From assembly GCF_048128805.1 (NCBI RefSeq), contig NC_136005.1:18316260-18380259 (forward strand): a stretch of DNA of 64,000 nucleotides, in the 5' to 3' direction. Positions 39,483-53,359 of the stretch are shown here, piece after piece (within the stretch, counting starts at the first letter, position 1; every line of letters starts with the position of its first letter). The notes under the pieces were generated by a model. The model was not told the DNA's origin and did no database searches. It saw only the letters and a program-made list of their open reading frames with translations. A program made the translations under genes and the position numbers. The stretch is from Centroberyx gerrardi (Eukaryota; Chordata; Actinopteri; Beryciformes; Berycidae).

Positions 39483-42400
39483 TCATGAGCTGGTGATGGT
39501 GATCTTAACATCAAAGCGTCCTTGGTAGCGATCCTTGTCGCTGTAGTCAATGTTCGCTCCATATGCTTTGCACTCAATGCGGATCTCCTCATTCAGGGAG
39601 ATGTTGGCAAACTGAATGCCCACCAAAGGCTGAAGGTACTGGGGATGCAACAGTTTGCCGTAGTATGGGTAGTACTGAAGAGGGAAGCCGCCATCAAAGC
39701 CAAAGTACTTGATCTCTCTTATCTTCATTTCATCCTCATCTCTCTGCAAGGAAAATGGTTGCATCGGAGTTTAAATCTGACCGTTTTACAGCATTTTCTG
39801 ATACTGTTGACAGTTATGACAGCATATATTTGTGTACTAATACATTCTTGCTCGATCCTGTCATATGAATACGTACCTTATTAGTGCAGTGAATAGGGAT
39901 CAGGTTGGGCTGTGCTTTGGCATGGACAGGCGTCGGGAGTGACTGATTGTTGGCTGGAGCCTGAAAAGAGAAAGCAGTTGAACATCCTGAGCAGTTGGTT
40001 ATGTCATGCTGGATGGCTGGCTGGAGAATTAGACCACTGCTGTAAAATGTGGCTTGACACGATGCAACTTGCATGCAACTTTAAGTGGTTGCAAAATAGT
40101 TTCATCTGAATTTACCCGTAACTTAATTGAAACTTGTTTCCACAAGGTTCAAACGTTTGAACTTTGCAGTTAGTTGTAGTTGTATTGCAATAGCAAATAA
40201 TAATCAGGAATTCAGGATATTGCACCATTATTTGGGATGTTCATGATGGGAAGGTGTCTTAGCAATAACACTCTGATTAAGTGCTTACAGAAATGGGGCA
40301 CAACACAGTCAAGTTGAGGAAGTAAAATTCAATATCTGAATAACATTCAGAAGCAGCGTTGTTTGACAGTTCATAAAGTGGAAGCCCATCAGACTTTACA
40401 CTCGACACACTAGTCACCCTAGGTACCCTGGTCTCATTTATGTTGAGATTTTCAAAGAAATCTGGCAAATGAACAAATGCAAGAAAAAATAATTCCATGT
40501 TGTGCATGGCATTTTTGTTGCATTGAAGCAGCATCATGTAAATTTAATATTATGTCACATCCAACTTGCAATCTGCAGCTAACTGCATGAAAATTGTACA
40601 TTGTTAAGCTACCCTAAAACATCACACTTTGACTGGTTATGTCCAGGAATTTAACCTCACACCAAACCCAACACCAAAAAGAAACCCATTGATTGGCTGA
40701 TTGGATTAAAATTCTCCCCCCACTGTTGTGCACAGAACCCCACAGGATAAGAATGGTAGCTGTCCAACCACTGTTACATTGATTTTGACACCAAATTAAA
40801 CTGCTTGTAATTCAAAATGTATCTGAGAGAAATCCAAATTTGTATCAACTCTCCTATTCAACTGTTCTTACTTCTGTAGAAAAAGTCCAACTTCAAGCAA
40901 CAGTTTCACTTTTCAACACACATGCCCTGTATGACTTGACGAACAATTATGAACCCAGCCCCCTTTATTAGCATTATGATCCATAGAAACTAATGCTACA
41001 GTGTTATAAGAGTGCCGTAAACCTACCCTTGGCCTGAAATTGACAATCCTGTTCAGCTTGACAATGAGGCATGGCTGTCCGTACTGGAAGCCAAAAGTCT
41101 CGTCATTCTGTCCGGAGCAGCTTCCCAGCCAAGACCTGCGGAAACGGCAAGCTTTCCTCTTTCCTAAGTCGCTTTCCAGATCTCCACGCATCTTGTATGT
41201 ATCAGGGACATCTGTGAACGGTACAGAAAAGACACATTAGACCTGCAAATATACATGCATACTGGACACAGGGCAACAATACTACTTATTACTGCAGTTA
41301 CATTACTGTATTTAAAAATTAACAGTACATTCAGATATTTCAGATGTTGCTATTGCTTTATTAAACATGTTTTTCTCACTCGTATTTATGTTTAATAGTG
41401 AACCATCATTTAAATACATTAGTGTCAAATCTTGATGGGCGATTATTAGATACCCATCAGGGATCAGCCAGTGAGTATGACACTCCCTGTATGATATGGC
41501 TTATACTTGCCTCCACAGTCTTCATATTGCATCTGATCGGTCTGACGTTCCTCATCATACTTTTCAAGGAGAGCCTTCATGCTGGTGATGTACTTCGAAT
41601 ATGAGTTTGCGTCTTTTACATCGAAAGCAATTTCAGATTTTTCGGAGCGTGGGGTGTGTGATAAACCTGAAGAACAGAAAATAGTTTTGATAAGACAAAA
41701 AAAAAGAAAAAAAAGAACATAAGTTCATTGATACAGAAATGAATGACTATAGGAGGGGTAAAAGTACCAAATTCAAGAAAGCACAATATACAATTGTGAT
41801 GTGTTTTTGGAAAATGGTGATAATTTTCAAATTTTCTGCAATTTTCCTGCAATGTCTGTCAGAAACGGTTATTCAAAATAATATCATGCAAGCTATTTTT
41901 TAGTTTTCTTGTAAGAATTCAGTGCTAAATTTGTTTGATTATCTTATCTATAGCATAATATATTTCAAAGTTCTATTTTTTCAAATCAGACACATTAGGA
42001 TCTACAGTCTATTATCTAGGGACAATAGATAATTTAGGGTCTTGGGGGTTTCCTCACATGGGCTCTGTCAGCTCTGTATAGCAGTAATTTTCCACAGACT
42101 TTGTCCACAAGGCCTCAGTGAGGCGTGGCATGAAAAGAGTGAGATGGGTAAGAGGAGTAAACAGGAACATCACATTTATTTATCTTTTTTCCAGGTTAAG
42201 TGTGGAGCTTTTAATTTGCTATCTTAGATATGAGCAACATTCAAGTTATTTGTGTAAAACTGTGAGGGAGAACTAACATTTAGTCATCTTAATTTCAGTG
42301 AAGGCTTGTGAAAGTTTACCAATCCCCTGCCCCCACCCACCCAGTCTCACGTGTGTCTCTCTCACAATGGAAACTTTTAGCCCCAGAGTGAGAGGCGGGC

Positions 42401-45400
42401 TTTGGCTCTAAAAAAACTCAGCTACTCTCTGCTTCCTTTATCAGGCCACCAATGGAAACTCACTTCAACTCAAAACACTCTACACCTACTTATGTCGTTG
42501 CTTTGCGGAGCCAGTCTTTGATTGTCAACAGTTTTGAGAGAGGAAATGGCCGACAGGCAAAACGGCAGGCAAACTAACCATGTGCATGAAGCCAGTCATT
42601 ACAATGGCTGCTAAAAATACCCCAAGGCGACAGCATGTGCTGTGCAAACAGGCAGTGGCACAAGACAAGGCTGGGGAGAAATGCCTTGGCACTGCACTGT
42701 CTCCAAACTTAAGAGGAAATTTCGAAGCAGTCGTAGTCTGACGAGTACAATATGTTGCAGTGTTTGATGTCGTTCAGCGTGTTCTCAGAAGATTACAGAT
42801 TACAGAAAGAATTTGCCCCAGCAAAACAAGCTTAGAGGCCTCTTAGCAGTGAAAAACTGAATCATTTTTCAAAGAATGAACTATAAACTCGCCTGCCATA
42901 CTCATGTATATGCAAACATGCTGGCTGTGAAATATGTTAAATGTATATATTCATAGCACACATGAACCATTTCAGTGACAAGAGAGAGAGTTGTAAACTG
43001 TATGCTAGCTGTAAAACAGTTGCCCTGGAGCCTGAGGGGAAACACATTGACTGGCTGAGAGGAGTGAAGGACAAAATGGCTGAACCTATCTAAGGTCAGA
43101 CAGACTTCTAATAGTGAGGAGCTGCTTAAAGGCACGCCCCAACAGACATTTATAAAACATACACCACTAATAGCCACATGGCAACAACATTAGAGGGTAG
43201 TAGCCATTAATAACTGCCTCTGATTATGAAAAAACATTTTTAAAATTAGTGTGATATTGCCCAATCCAAATTCTATTCGATCTAAAACTAATCTTTGGAC
43301 TACAGTTGTAGAAATGCTTTAACTCTTGAGTCTCAACACTGTAAAAATGTCATTCCCAAGGAAACATAAAGTGCAACAATGGATCATTGGAAAAAGCACA
43401 AGCAGAAGTGTCATAAACAGCATATTTACCTGGGGGAGCGACTCTGTCCTGATAGGTGGGTTTGTAGTTACTTAGTGTAAGCAGCAATGCCTGGATGGTC
43501 CCAATGAAAATTCCAGCCAAGCATCCATAGAATATCAGGTAGAACATGAAGATTTTAACTGTGGGGGGGAAAATATTAAAATGTATTAGAATTTGTTAAA
43601 TTAACTTTTTTGGAAGCTGTTACAAGTAGAGAAAACGTTTTGACTCTGTGAACAATTAAGTCATAAGAACAAAAAGGTCACTGATCAAATGCCATAGATG
43701 AACTGAATGTTCCAAATGATGTCAGGGTTAATGAATAAATTAGTGTCCCAAAAAAGAAATTTTGGATCTCTAGACAACTGAAAACATTTGAAGTCTAAAT
43801 CTGACCTGGTAACTAAGTTTAAAATCTGGCAGCTGTTATTTATATATTTATATGTGACACTGCTACGTGTGACATACTTCATAGTAAAATATTGGAAGAT
43901 TGATTCCATTACAGCAGCTAAAATTTTGGTGCATGATTTTGGAAGAAAATCCTATAGATCTCCTAACTGGTATAAGAAACTTAATCAAAGGAATTGCATG
44001 TAATACATGAACTATGGCACAGCATGATCTCCTTTCTCTTCCCATCTTAGAAGCCTTTATAGAACAATGGTCATTCAATATATCGCTGTTGTCATGTGAA
44101 AACCTTGTAACTCCAATTTCAGAGATTTTCTTTGGCTGATGAAATCCTTTCGAAACCATCATCAACCTGAACACAAGGCTGTTTTTCTTAGTTCCAGAAA
44201 AGTTGACATTTTGGTGATGCAGGGTTTACCCAACAGCTGTGATGTGTTTTTTTGTTCAATTTGTATTATACTCTAATTATGCAATAGAAGGAGGGCCGCA
44301 GTTCCAGTACAGCAGGATGAGTCACTAGTCTTTCTGGTCAGTGCCGCTGCCACCTCTCAGTCAGACCCTCCCCCCTCTGTCGGCAGTTACAACAGGTTTG
44401 GCAGAAGAGCTGGTGGAGACGCTGCACAAAGACACTAGACTCTCTCGCCGGTCTCGCTCTCGCTTTCCCTCTCTGCCTCTGGCTTGATTTACAGCGTTAA
44501 AGCCATCAGGCACGCCATTAGCATTTTGTTGACAGAAACTTGTAATTAGCATTTTAATTTCTTGTTTGCCCTACTCCCGGAGAACTTTAGCGGGTTACAC
44601 AGATAATGTAAATGCGCTCAGCCTGTGGTTTCGGTCTAGTTTATTTTGGAAATGTTTCATCGGTGCTTTTATGTGTACTTTGTTGCTGGATTGTATGTTC
44701 TAAATCAATAACTCCTTTATCACCTTTAGATTAGGCCAATGGTTATTGTTTTACTCACCTGCAATATACTACACTACATTACAACTTGGGTTTAATATAT
44801 AAGCTGAGATGAAAGGCAGTAAATTTATCGCATCAGGCCCCCTGCTTCCCTTAAAAGCAGACCACAAATACCTTTTTCTCCTCCATTTGTAATAATAGGT
44901 CTATACTGATCTTAACTGCACTTTTGGGACCCTTATGAACCTCCAATATATTTACATATAAATATAGATTTGGGATTTATGGAAAGATAAGAGGTTTATC
45001 TCTCATTTCAGTGTATTTATATCTCTGTTGGATGAAGGCAGAGGTGACTGGAGCTCTTAGCAGTGACCTTACTCCTGGCACCTTGCCTTTACTCAGCTAC
45101 TCTTGCCAAAATTATGTTCTTCCCAGGTTTACTGTGACTTCTAGGAATGTCACCGACAGAAAATCTACACGTGGCATATTACTATGATCGTACCGTTTCA
45201 CACCAGGTTCAAGAGGTGACAGAGGTGTTTCAGGGCCTTGAAATCTATGAAGACAATCTAACCACTTTTCATTGGGTAGCTAGTGGGTAATTTGTGAAAC
45301 TCCTAGACGCTGTGAATCTTTTGGTGTCTAAAGATTGGTATCTAGATACCAATATAGATATCTATTGCATACATATTATATGAATGTGTTGACGTCATAT

Positions 45401-46484
45401 GTCGATTTTAGACTGCGCTCTCTGGGCCTTCATCAAAGTTCCCATTCCTGATGCGTGTGCTGTTGCTGTGGCACTTTCCCAAGGTGTCTTGCCAGTGCCA
45501 GGTACAAGTCCCAATCGGCCACTACAAAACCAGTCTGGCAGGTCGATCACAGGTTCTCCTCCGCAGCCTTATCTCCTGACACGCAGGCGGCGGAGTGAGA
45601 GGACTGCAGGAGATTCAGCCGCGCCACTTGGTCTGTTCCCGCCACATACGTTCAACAGCAGCGTCCCTTTAATGTCAGCTGTTTTTCATGTAGCCGTTCA
45701 GCGGTGTGTGTGTGTGTGTGTGTGATAGATAGCATTATGCAGCAATTTTACTCTCACCACAGCTATACAAAATCCCAGCAGAAACACTGAAATTATATTG
45801 TTTCTTTTTTTTTTTAATGCTGAGCTTTGGAGCCAGACTGTGTACATGCCTCCTCTGCCTGCTTTGGGTTTCGGTCTTTCAAGTGATCCACTGTCAGCCT
45901 GTCAAACCTGCAGCGCCTACCACAAATGTAAATGTGTGGCGAGTTCTTTTTTAATGAGCACATGTCTGCGATGCTATCAGAGTCGCCCACTGATGCACCA
46001 GCAATAGATTATGCAATTAATTGCCTCTTCAGACACGGACATTTATTCCATCTAAGGCGTTGCAGAAGGATTGCAATTATGTGCAGTGGTTTCTGAGAGC
46101 AGCCCGTCTCTAAAACGCAAATCTTCCAGTCAATCCCTGTTGTCTGGGTAACTAGCATTTGCAAAACAAATTGAAAATTTTTTTTTTCTCGCTCAAGTGT
46201 CACGTGAGTGTCAAGCCATGTCAGGCAAACGGGTGTGTCAAACCGTATGATTGAAGTTTTAGTCTAAGAGAAGTCCGTTACCCAATGTTTCCTTTTGCCA
46301 TTCCTGTGATTCAATATTCGTTTTAGTTTCTGTAAATTGATCAAGCAGTTTTGCTGGCTGGCTAAAATAAGGATAGGGCCTATGTGGGCATCTGAGGCGT
46401 GGGAATGTTTATAATTATAGCCAGTTACCAGAGATTTAGGTAGGACAGCAGATCTAGGCCTCATCTTTTTGAGTCTGTGTGTGT

Positions 46485-46534
<50 letters not shown>

Positions 46535-48607
46535 TTGGTGCACAACACGAGCCTGTAGCCCAAACGGGCGGAAAATGAAAATTGCTGCTCAGAAATGGAG
46601 ACGGTGCAGAAAAGTGGCCTGCTGGTGGTGAATGGCTCTGTCAACCTCTGTCTGAATGAAGCACCTCCCCCACAACAAGCCGTCTGCTGCAGCATGTTGT
46701 GAAGGAAGGCAGCATCACCACGTTCACACCGCCGCGGCTCCACTTCACCGCCGCCCTGCTCGACAAGACGCTTCACCACACACACTGGAACATTTCTCTC
46801 ACTGGCTTAAGAGCCCGGATGTGTGAAATAAATCGATACAAACGCAGGTAGAAAATGTGCAATAGGAATGAGATCGACGCTCATTCGTTGTCTATTATTG
46901 GAAATTACAAAAAAAAAAAATATAGAAACAAGAGACTTCAAACACCATTTAGCCTTATTAAATACACATTTCCTGAAGACCAGCATTGATAACAGCATAG
47001 ACCGAGACAAGTTTCAGCAAGGGCAAACCTGTTGCATTTAGTGCGACATCACGCTCAATAACCCGTATGATAAAGACCTATAACCCACAACTCGATTTAA
47101 GGGGTTTACTCACAGCATAACTATATGAATTGTAAAAGAATAATACTGTGAAACCATAGGATGTTACAAATATATACACCGCAAAGTACGATAAGGTCGC
47201 TACATCGCTACCGACTATCACAGACACATTCTCCAGGGATATTACAGGAACATTATCGTGATTTATCTCTAATGAATTGCTAGACTTTCTCAGAAACAGT
47301 TTATGAGGCTTAATGTCAGCTTAGAGGCGAAGATCTGCCGACCAACGTCCCTTTTTTTCCCCCCCTTCCTCTTTTTCTTTCGGGAAAAAAAAAAATAACT
47401 TGGGGATGGAGAGGGAGAGGGAGAGGGAGAGGGGCGGCCCTTGAGACATGTGAGTCGTGATCTGAGCCACAGCACCATGTTACCAAGCAGTTTTCTGGCC
47501 GAACCCAGCTGTGTTTGACACAGAAAAATGACAAATTATCACTGTAAAATGGTTTATTCAGCGTAACAGGCGCGCTATTATGGTTATATCCACTTATTGT
47601 ATCAAATGAACAGCCACTGCGGACTGTATTAGGCGAACATGCCCTTGTCTTAAAAGTATGGAAAACAGTAAGTCGTAGCAGTAAAACGATTAAAGCTGGA
47701 TTCATAATCCTTGGTTTGAGTGAAAGGAGTGAAAGCATAACCAGGCCTATACAGACCCACAGATTAGCTATTCAGATTATTGTTCGGGGGAATAAAATGC
47801 ACGTCAGTCTCCTTGTGAGGCTAAATATAAGAGGTGGACTAGTGAGGGACAAAACAACCCAACCCTAACTTTCACCATTTGGTTTTGGCAAAAAAAAAAA
47901 AGTCTTAGCACGGCACAGGCTGTCCTTCAAAATGACCTTTTTGATAAAGGACGTTCATCAATCAATGGCCCGATATAGGCTGCACCTACGGTAATCATTT
48001 GCTATTACAGTGTTATTCGATTTGACAGTAAATCTGTGGTCTAATCGGAATTTGTAATACCCTACAGAATCACACAAATAGACGAAGCCAATGTGCAAGG
48101 CCACCAATCAATAATTTCCCGTGCGCGCTAATTGATTTTTACACCATTAACCTTATTTTTGATGACTTTCGACCAGGAGCCCATCTAGTAGGCGCTATCT
48201 TGGTCAGAGTCTTCGGTATTTTACAAATGAGTTTTTTCACGCTAACAGGCCAACTTCTACGCACTACAGGTCCCATTGAAAACCGAAGTCACGACGCAGC
48301 AGCATGTCAAAGCCAGTGAGCTCTAACAGGTGCTGTTTGTGCAGTCAGGAAATGGAGAGGGGGGAGAGAGAAAAAAATCCGCGCCGAGCCGCTTTTAGTT
48401 TTCACTCTCACGGTTGAAATGCGCTACATCACCGCTCATTTCTCACGGTGTAAACCTCGTCTAACAGGTCTCCGTGTTTTCCTTTGAATCGTTTTAAGGA
48501 GAGGGCTACTTACACCAACTGCCCCCGGTCCGTCCTAGAAACTCCTTCTTCTCTGAATTCCACAGAAAGCTCTTCCATCCGCCGTCACCATCTTTATTTG
48601 CCGACAT
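39483..48607 (-). CDS. atp1b1: Na+/K+-ATPase subunit beta-1
   Basis: Six coding exons on the minus strand: 48514-48607, 43430-43558, 41511-41666, 41027-41211, 39877-39960, 39483-39743 (stop TGA). They give 302 residues; human ATP1B1 has 303. It is a type II membrane glycoprotein with a short cytosolic N-terminus ([17 protein letters not shown]), one membrane span in exon 2 ([18 protein letters not shown]), then the ectodomain. Family blocks are present: [58 protein letters not shown]. The six ectodomain cysteines are all there. Role: folding, membrane delivery and K+ affinity of the catalytic alpha subunit; also cell adhesion. Only two N-glycosylation sequons remain (NQS, NIS). The third intron uses a GC donor. 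Fish have two atp1b1 copies (a and b); linkage to nme7 suggests the a copy, but I cannot prove it. Confidence 0.95.
43559..48513 (-). other. atp1b1: atp1b1 intron 1, 5 kb
   Basis: No coding sequence is seen. It holds (GT)n tracts at 45704-45724 and 46475-46533, an A-run at 46909-46920, and GAGAGG repeats at 47408-47434. A perfect 18-base palindrome TTGGTATCTAGATACCAA lies at 45335-45352. The 173-codon frame on the minus strand at 46264-46785 is a by-product of the GT repeat. Confidence 0.6.
46475..46533. repeat. (GT)n microsatellite
   Basis: Long GT repeat, uninterrupted from about 46489, inside atp1b1 intron 1. Confidence 0.95.
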
Positions 48608-48900
48608 ATTCACTCCCTGGTAATATTTCCCTCTTTTTTTCAAATTAACTGATTTATCGGCCTGGTTTAGGTACACCGGCGACTGTTAACTGTCCTCAAC
48701 AGGAAACGTAAAAGGACAGTTTCGTACCCGACTCCACCTATTGTACCACACACAATTTATCTCCTATGAGAACCGGCTCCGCCCGCAAACTCCCGTAATA
48801 AGTTGCCCCCCGAAGAGGGAGGGCTGAGTCTGGCAAATCACAACCTTTCGCCCCTTTTTGCGTAAGAGGCAAAAGGAGGGGGGATCTTTACAGTCTAGCT
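48608..48900 (-). promoter_or_regulatory. atp1b1: atp1b1 5'UTR and promoter
   Basis: Lies directly upstream of the start codon on the minus strand. A GC box (ggctccgcccgc on the plus strand, 48775-48786) suits an SP1-driven housekeeping promoter. Purine-rich and pyrimidine-rich tracts flank it. The transcription start cannot be placed from sequence alone. Confidence 0.55.
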
Positions 48901-49135
48901 AGTAGCGCACGACTGTACGTCGACTGGTGGGCCTACAGAAAATGTCTAACATGTTGCGACACCCATTTTAAATGATGCCGGTGCCATAGTTACCAGCGTT
49001 GTCCTCATCCTTGGCGGGTTTAAACTGCAGGGTGATGAGGCTAATAAAACGGTAGTGTATGATCAAAGGCAGACAGACAACCCCCATTCTGAATAAAAAT
49101 CAGTTATATTTTGCATTCACACCTTCATTTATGCT

Positions 49136-49161
49136 CCCCCCCCCCCCCCCCCCCCCCCCCC
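49136..49161. repeat. Poly-C run, 26 bases
   Basis: Uninterrupted C homopolymer between atgct and tcaaataaa. Length is likely to vary and to be hard to assemble. Confidence 0.95.
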
Positions 49162-49430
49162 TCAAATAAAAGACCCTGTACTCATTTTACCTGTTTGATA
49201 CGAGTAAGATGTGTAGCCTAGCATGAATGTATTTAATAAAAATCCATGCCAGCCTAGACAGGTGGGTAAACTCTATTCTGCAAATAAAAAGCTGGGTAAA
49301 TTGACTTTAGGTGGGTTTAGCCTCCATTACATCACTGCCAGTAAGAGATTCTACTCAACAGCTGGTTATTGCTTACTGTATACTGACACCTACCTGTATG
49401 GTAGGCTATATCAAATGAGTAAATGATTGA

Positions 49431-49540
49431 GGCGGCAGGATGGCTTAGTAGTTAGAGAGACACGTTTCAACTGCATGGCCTGGGTTCAAGCAAACATCTG
49501 AAGTGTCCCTGAGCAAGACACTGAACAATTGTTAACTGAA
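49431..49540 (+). mobile_element. tRNA-headed SINE
   Basis: Starts ggcggcaggatggcttagta with an A-box-like tggcttagtagttagag and a B-box-like gggttcaagc (49482-49491). It continues into the shared block gtgtccctgagcaagacac (about 49503-49521). The clearest SINE in the window. Confidence 0.7.
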
Positions 49541-50319
49541 ATAGTAGCTCTACTGAATAGTCGGGTCAAAGTTCATTAGTTCGTAAAACTCACTCAGAGT
49601 GAACTTAAAGGCAGTAAGTTCAATCAGCAAATGTCTAGGCTTGTTGGCAAGTGGTAATTATAGTTGACTCCACTATTTGATTTACTGCATTCCAGTATTA
49701 TTTATTCTGTCACTAGTGAGGAGGACTTTTTCAGTGTCAGTTGGTCATGTGTCACAAAGTGATAACACCATGTGCTGGGAAGTAAGACGCTGACTCTGCA
49801 GTAGGCTACTGTATGCAGAGGAGGTGGATACTACTAGTCATGTCTAACAGTGAATTGCTACTCCACCTTGTAGAGTAAAATTCATAGTCTTGGTGGTAAG
49901 GATTCTCATTTTAATCAGAAACAGGCCTGTGATTAATAGGTCATATGGCATATGCATAACAAGTCTAGCCTGTAACTTTATCTAAACTAGAAGAACAAAT
50001 GGTTTCTGGAGAGTTAGGGCCTAATTCAAATGCAGTGCATGCTGGGGGAGTATGCTAATAAGCTAATAACAGTGTTTCCTATTAAAATGTTATGTGATCA
50101 GTTTAGTGAATGCTTAGTAAGTGTTCTTTCAGCTCATAATTTTAAGTCACAAGTCATGAACTCATGATTCTAAGTTATGAGGCTATAATAACTACCAATT
50201 GTAAGTTGAAGTTGACAAGCACATCTCATACACTGAGTTGGTTTTACTGAATTGCATTTGTTTTACAGTGTACCAGCTCCATGGGCGTAGTCTGTAGCTG
50301 AGCCTGCAGTCTGATCTCC

Positions 50320-50372
50320 CTATGGATGGGGTCTAGAGAGAACTTCCCTTTGGGGATCAATTAAATAGTAAT
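50320..50372 (+). mobile_element. LINE/SINE 3' tail fragment
   Basis: The phrase aacttccctttggggatcaa at 50341-50360, then ttaaatag, resembles the 3' end of teleost Rex1-like LINEs (tttcccttgggatcaataaa type). Only the tail is visible. Confidence 0.4.
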
Positions 50373-51479
50373 CTGACATTTCCACATAAATTATTTCTGC
50401 TTCGCTACTCTCTAGTGCCAATTGCTATAACACAATAGTGATCCAACTCAGTTCATGAAAGCTTTTACATTTGCTATATTTGCTGTTCTAAACATCTGGT
50501 AAAGGTTAGGTCTGCTGGTTGCTGTCATATTTTTAAGCCCCAGGTAATGACAACAGTGTGTTCAACAAAACACAGAAAGATTGAGAAAAGTTAGGTTGAG
50601 AGAATGAGAAGAAACATATTGAGTAAATGGAAGTTCTAGTGGCAGGTGAGGGGAGGATAAAATGACATACACCATATTTCCTACAATGCAAAAACAAGAA
50701 CTCCTCAAGTCCAGTTCCTCTTTTATTCTCCAACAGGGTTCTGTGCATGCCGAAAAGTGTAACCAGACCTTGGTGCATTCATCTCAGCAATCCTCTGTTC
50801 ACTTCAGTGCTTCTGTTTGGTTCTTTGAATGAGTGAGAGAGAGCCAGTGTTATGTGCACATCCATTTTCAGAGCATTAAAAGTAAACAATGTAATGCACT
50901 CCTTTGTAAGCCTATTGACTCTGCAGCGATAACATAGCAGCTCACTGTTTGCACAGATCAAGGGATTGCCAAGATTACCAGGAGGTGCAGCATTCTGAGA
51001 TAGGTTGTGGATGGAGTCTGGCATGCAGCATGGCCGCTGGACTTGTGCTCATCAACAATAGCATATCTATGCAGTGGCCCAGAAGGATGACAGCTTCCTG
51101 GACAGGCTCTTTCAGAGTGCTGTACCCACATAGAGTAAACACTTCAGTTCAAAACAATCTATTACATGGTGAGATGAGAAATATAGCAGGCGAGAGAGAG
51201 AAGGGAGTTCAAATATTGAACTATTTTTTGTTGTGTTAATTGAGGTGTCTGTTTTCCTGCCAAGACTTTCTCTGGCAGCATTGTAGAGAGAAACCATAGC
51301 TGGCCAAACAGTTGCTGCCCTACCCCCATTCTACAGATTTAGTTGTGCTACAAAATAATTTCAAATTATGTTAATTTGGATTATTTTGACTGATATCCAC
51401 ATAACTGCCATTGTTTCTTATTTGAAATAACATAAAGATCCTTTTGAAAACTCTTCTAATTTTTTTACCTCACATTTTG

Positions 51480-51906
51480 TTTGGACTTCATCTTTTGGCT
51501 GCTACAAGGGTTTTCATAATTTATCTTCATGTAAAATTGTAAATACTGTGTCTTCTAATCTAACAGCACTTGCATCATGTCCATTCAAAGCAATATATCT
51601 TAATGGGCCTTTTAGTATGGGATGGACTCTGTTTTGAAGTACCAATGACCAGTGTGTAACATGTGGTTCAGTAATGGTTCACAAGAAATCCAGTCCCCAG
51701 GACTTTAAAGAAAACTGAAATCATTCTATAACTAATAAAACACAATTGTCTCTATTAAAACAATGGGGAATGACTTTTGTGTTATTTCAGTTTCAGTACA
51801 TTAAATATAAATCAGATCAGAAAAATCACAAATGACCAAATTTTGGAAATAATTTGTCACAGCAAAATGTACATAAGGGGTATGAATACTTGCTGAGGTA
51901 CTGTAT
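51480..51906. mobile_element. Tc1-like transposon, one end only
   Basis: The right edge reads ggtatgaatacttgctgagg then tactgtata (51879-51907), a variant of the Tc1-like inverted terminus. The AT-rich sequence before it (aaatgaccaaattttgg, cagcaaaatgtacataag) matches the usual subterminal part. I found no left terminus within 1 kb, so it is a truncated copy. Confidence 0.55.
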
Positions 51907-53359
51907 ATTTAGAAGTTCAATTAAAGAATGTAAATCCTTGAGCCACCGACAAACATAATAAGTTCAGATCCATATTTACATCATCATGTCCTAGTCTGCT
52001 CACAAATTCTTTAGTTTGGTACGCTACTTTAGAGGAAGAAGAAGAAAGAAGAAGAAAGGAATTCAGTTCCCCTAGAGTGCCTGGTGGTGTGAAAGAGAAA
52101 TATTAATGTACAGGTTCGTGGATCAGGCTAGATTCTTTAAAGGGGAATACCAATAGATTTAAGCTTTGATATAATGTCATTCCTAATCTCTATGACAAAT
52201 GTCTGCTTTAGTGAACATTCACTACCATAGCCAGAGACAGGAGGAATTTTGTTTTGTTCTGCCCCCCAAATCTCTGATGCCACACAGATGTTTAGTTCCA
52301 CAGGGAATGTATTGATGATAATGGTGACTGTGACACTAGGATGATCACAATGCATTTACCCGTTTACTCATCTGGCACTGATAGCACTACAATATACAGT
52401 TAACTTACTATAGATCTTATGCATTGTCAGTGAATCACGTCCAGGCGGTACATTGGTATGACATGACACTTTAGCGTCCCCATTCTACCTTGAAGATAAT
52501 GATGTTCACACAGAATTTGAATGAAAGCAATAACATACTTGTTTAAAGCAGTAGTCATATGTGGCAGGTGCATGAGATGACTAGCATAAAAAGTGAGCAG
52601 TGCCGTACATGAGAGAGTCTCAGCCTTTAATTGACTAAACATTCCACAGTGGCAGTTTTTGTGCCTTATAGATCGTCCACAGTTGAATGAGACCAAATGA
52701 ATTGAATAGTCCTCACTTCTAAGATATCATTAGGCCTGTCAAACATGCTTTGGCAATCACTGTCTTAGTTTTCCATAAAATTTCTGCTTGGGCTGTCGTA
52801 CGCCTTAAAGATAATACGTAATAATGACTTCTTAATTTGAGTGGTGCTGATTATAAAGTGACGATAATCCATATTGTGGGTTAGGTCTTCTTTTAAACTA
52901 ACTTAATCTTCCCTCAAATACAGATGTTTGACTTTTATTAACATCCTTTTGGTAATCAAATTAATTAGCTTGTGAAAGGGGAGGAAATTCCAGGCAGGAT
53001 TATCTTACATGAATGTACTGTATCAGAGTCTGTTGGATGTAAATTCATTTTGCACCCGCTCACCTGGGTTGACCGTATATATCATCTGTGTTATATTTAC
53101 ATTGAGCCTCAGCCGTCTCTTTGGTATGAACCTTCAAACAAAATGTCTTGTTTTGATACTGTCAGGAAAACTTGACATTTGAACCATTCATTTCAAGGAT
53201 CATTCCAAGAGAGGCCTGCACATCCTTTACCTCCTACCTTTCAAACAACACATGTGGACCATCTGAGCATATTCTCTGACCTCAGGCTTTATGGGGTAGC
53301 TCTCTCCCCGTGTGGTGCCCTGCCCTATTATGCTAAGACACAGGTGAGTAAGCAGCTCT

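Larger units (their letters stand above)
48901..53359. other. Intergenic region upstream of atp1b1, left part
   Basis: No gene is recognised. It contains the poly-C run, a SINE, a LINE tail and a Tc1-like end (all listed separately), and an (AGAAG)n tract at 52032-52061. Confidence 0.6.

Noticed and set aside
43863..44174. 103-codon minus-strand frame in atp1b1 intron 1
   Set aside because: No homology, no splice sites in phase with atp1b1.
46264..46785. 173-codon minus-strand frame
   Set aside because: Its middle is a run of His-Thr made by the (GT)n repeat, and the rest shows no family features; it lies in atp1b1 intron 1.
49431..49500. Possible tRNA gene
   Set aside because: A and B boxes are present but no cloverleaf can be drawn, and the SINE body follows directly.
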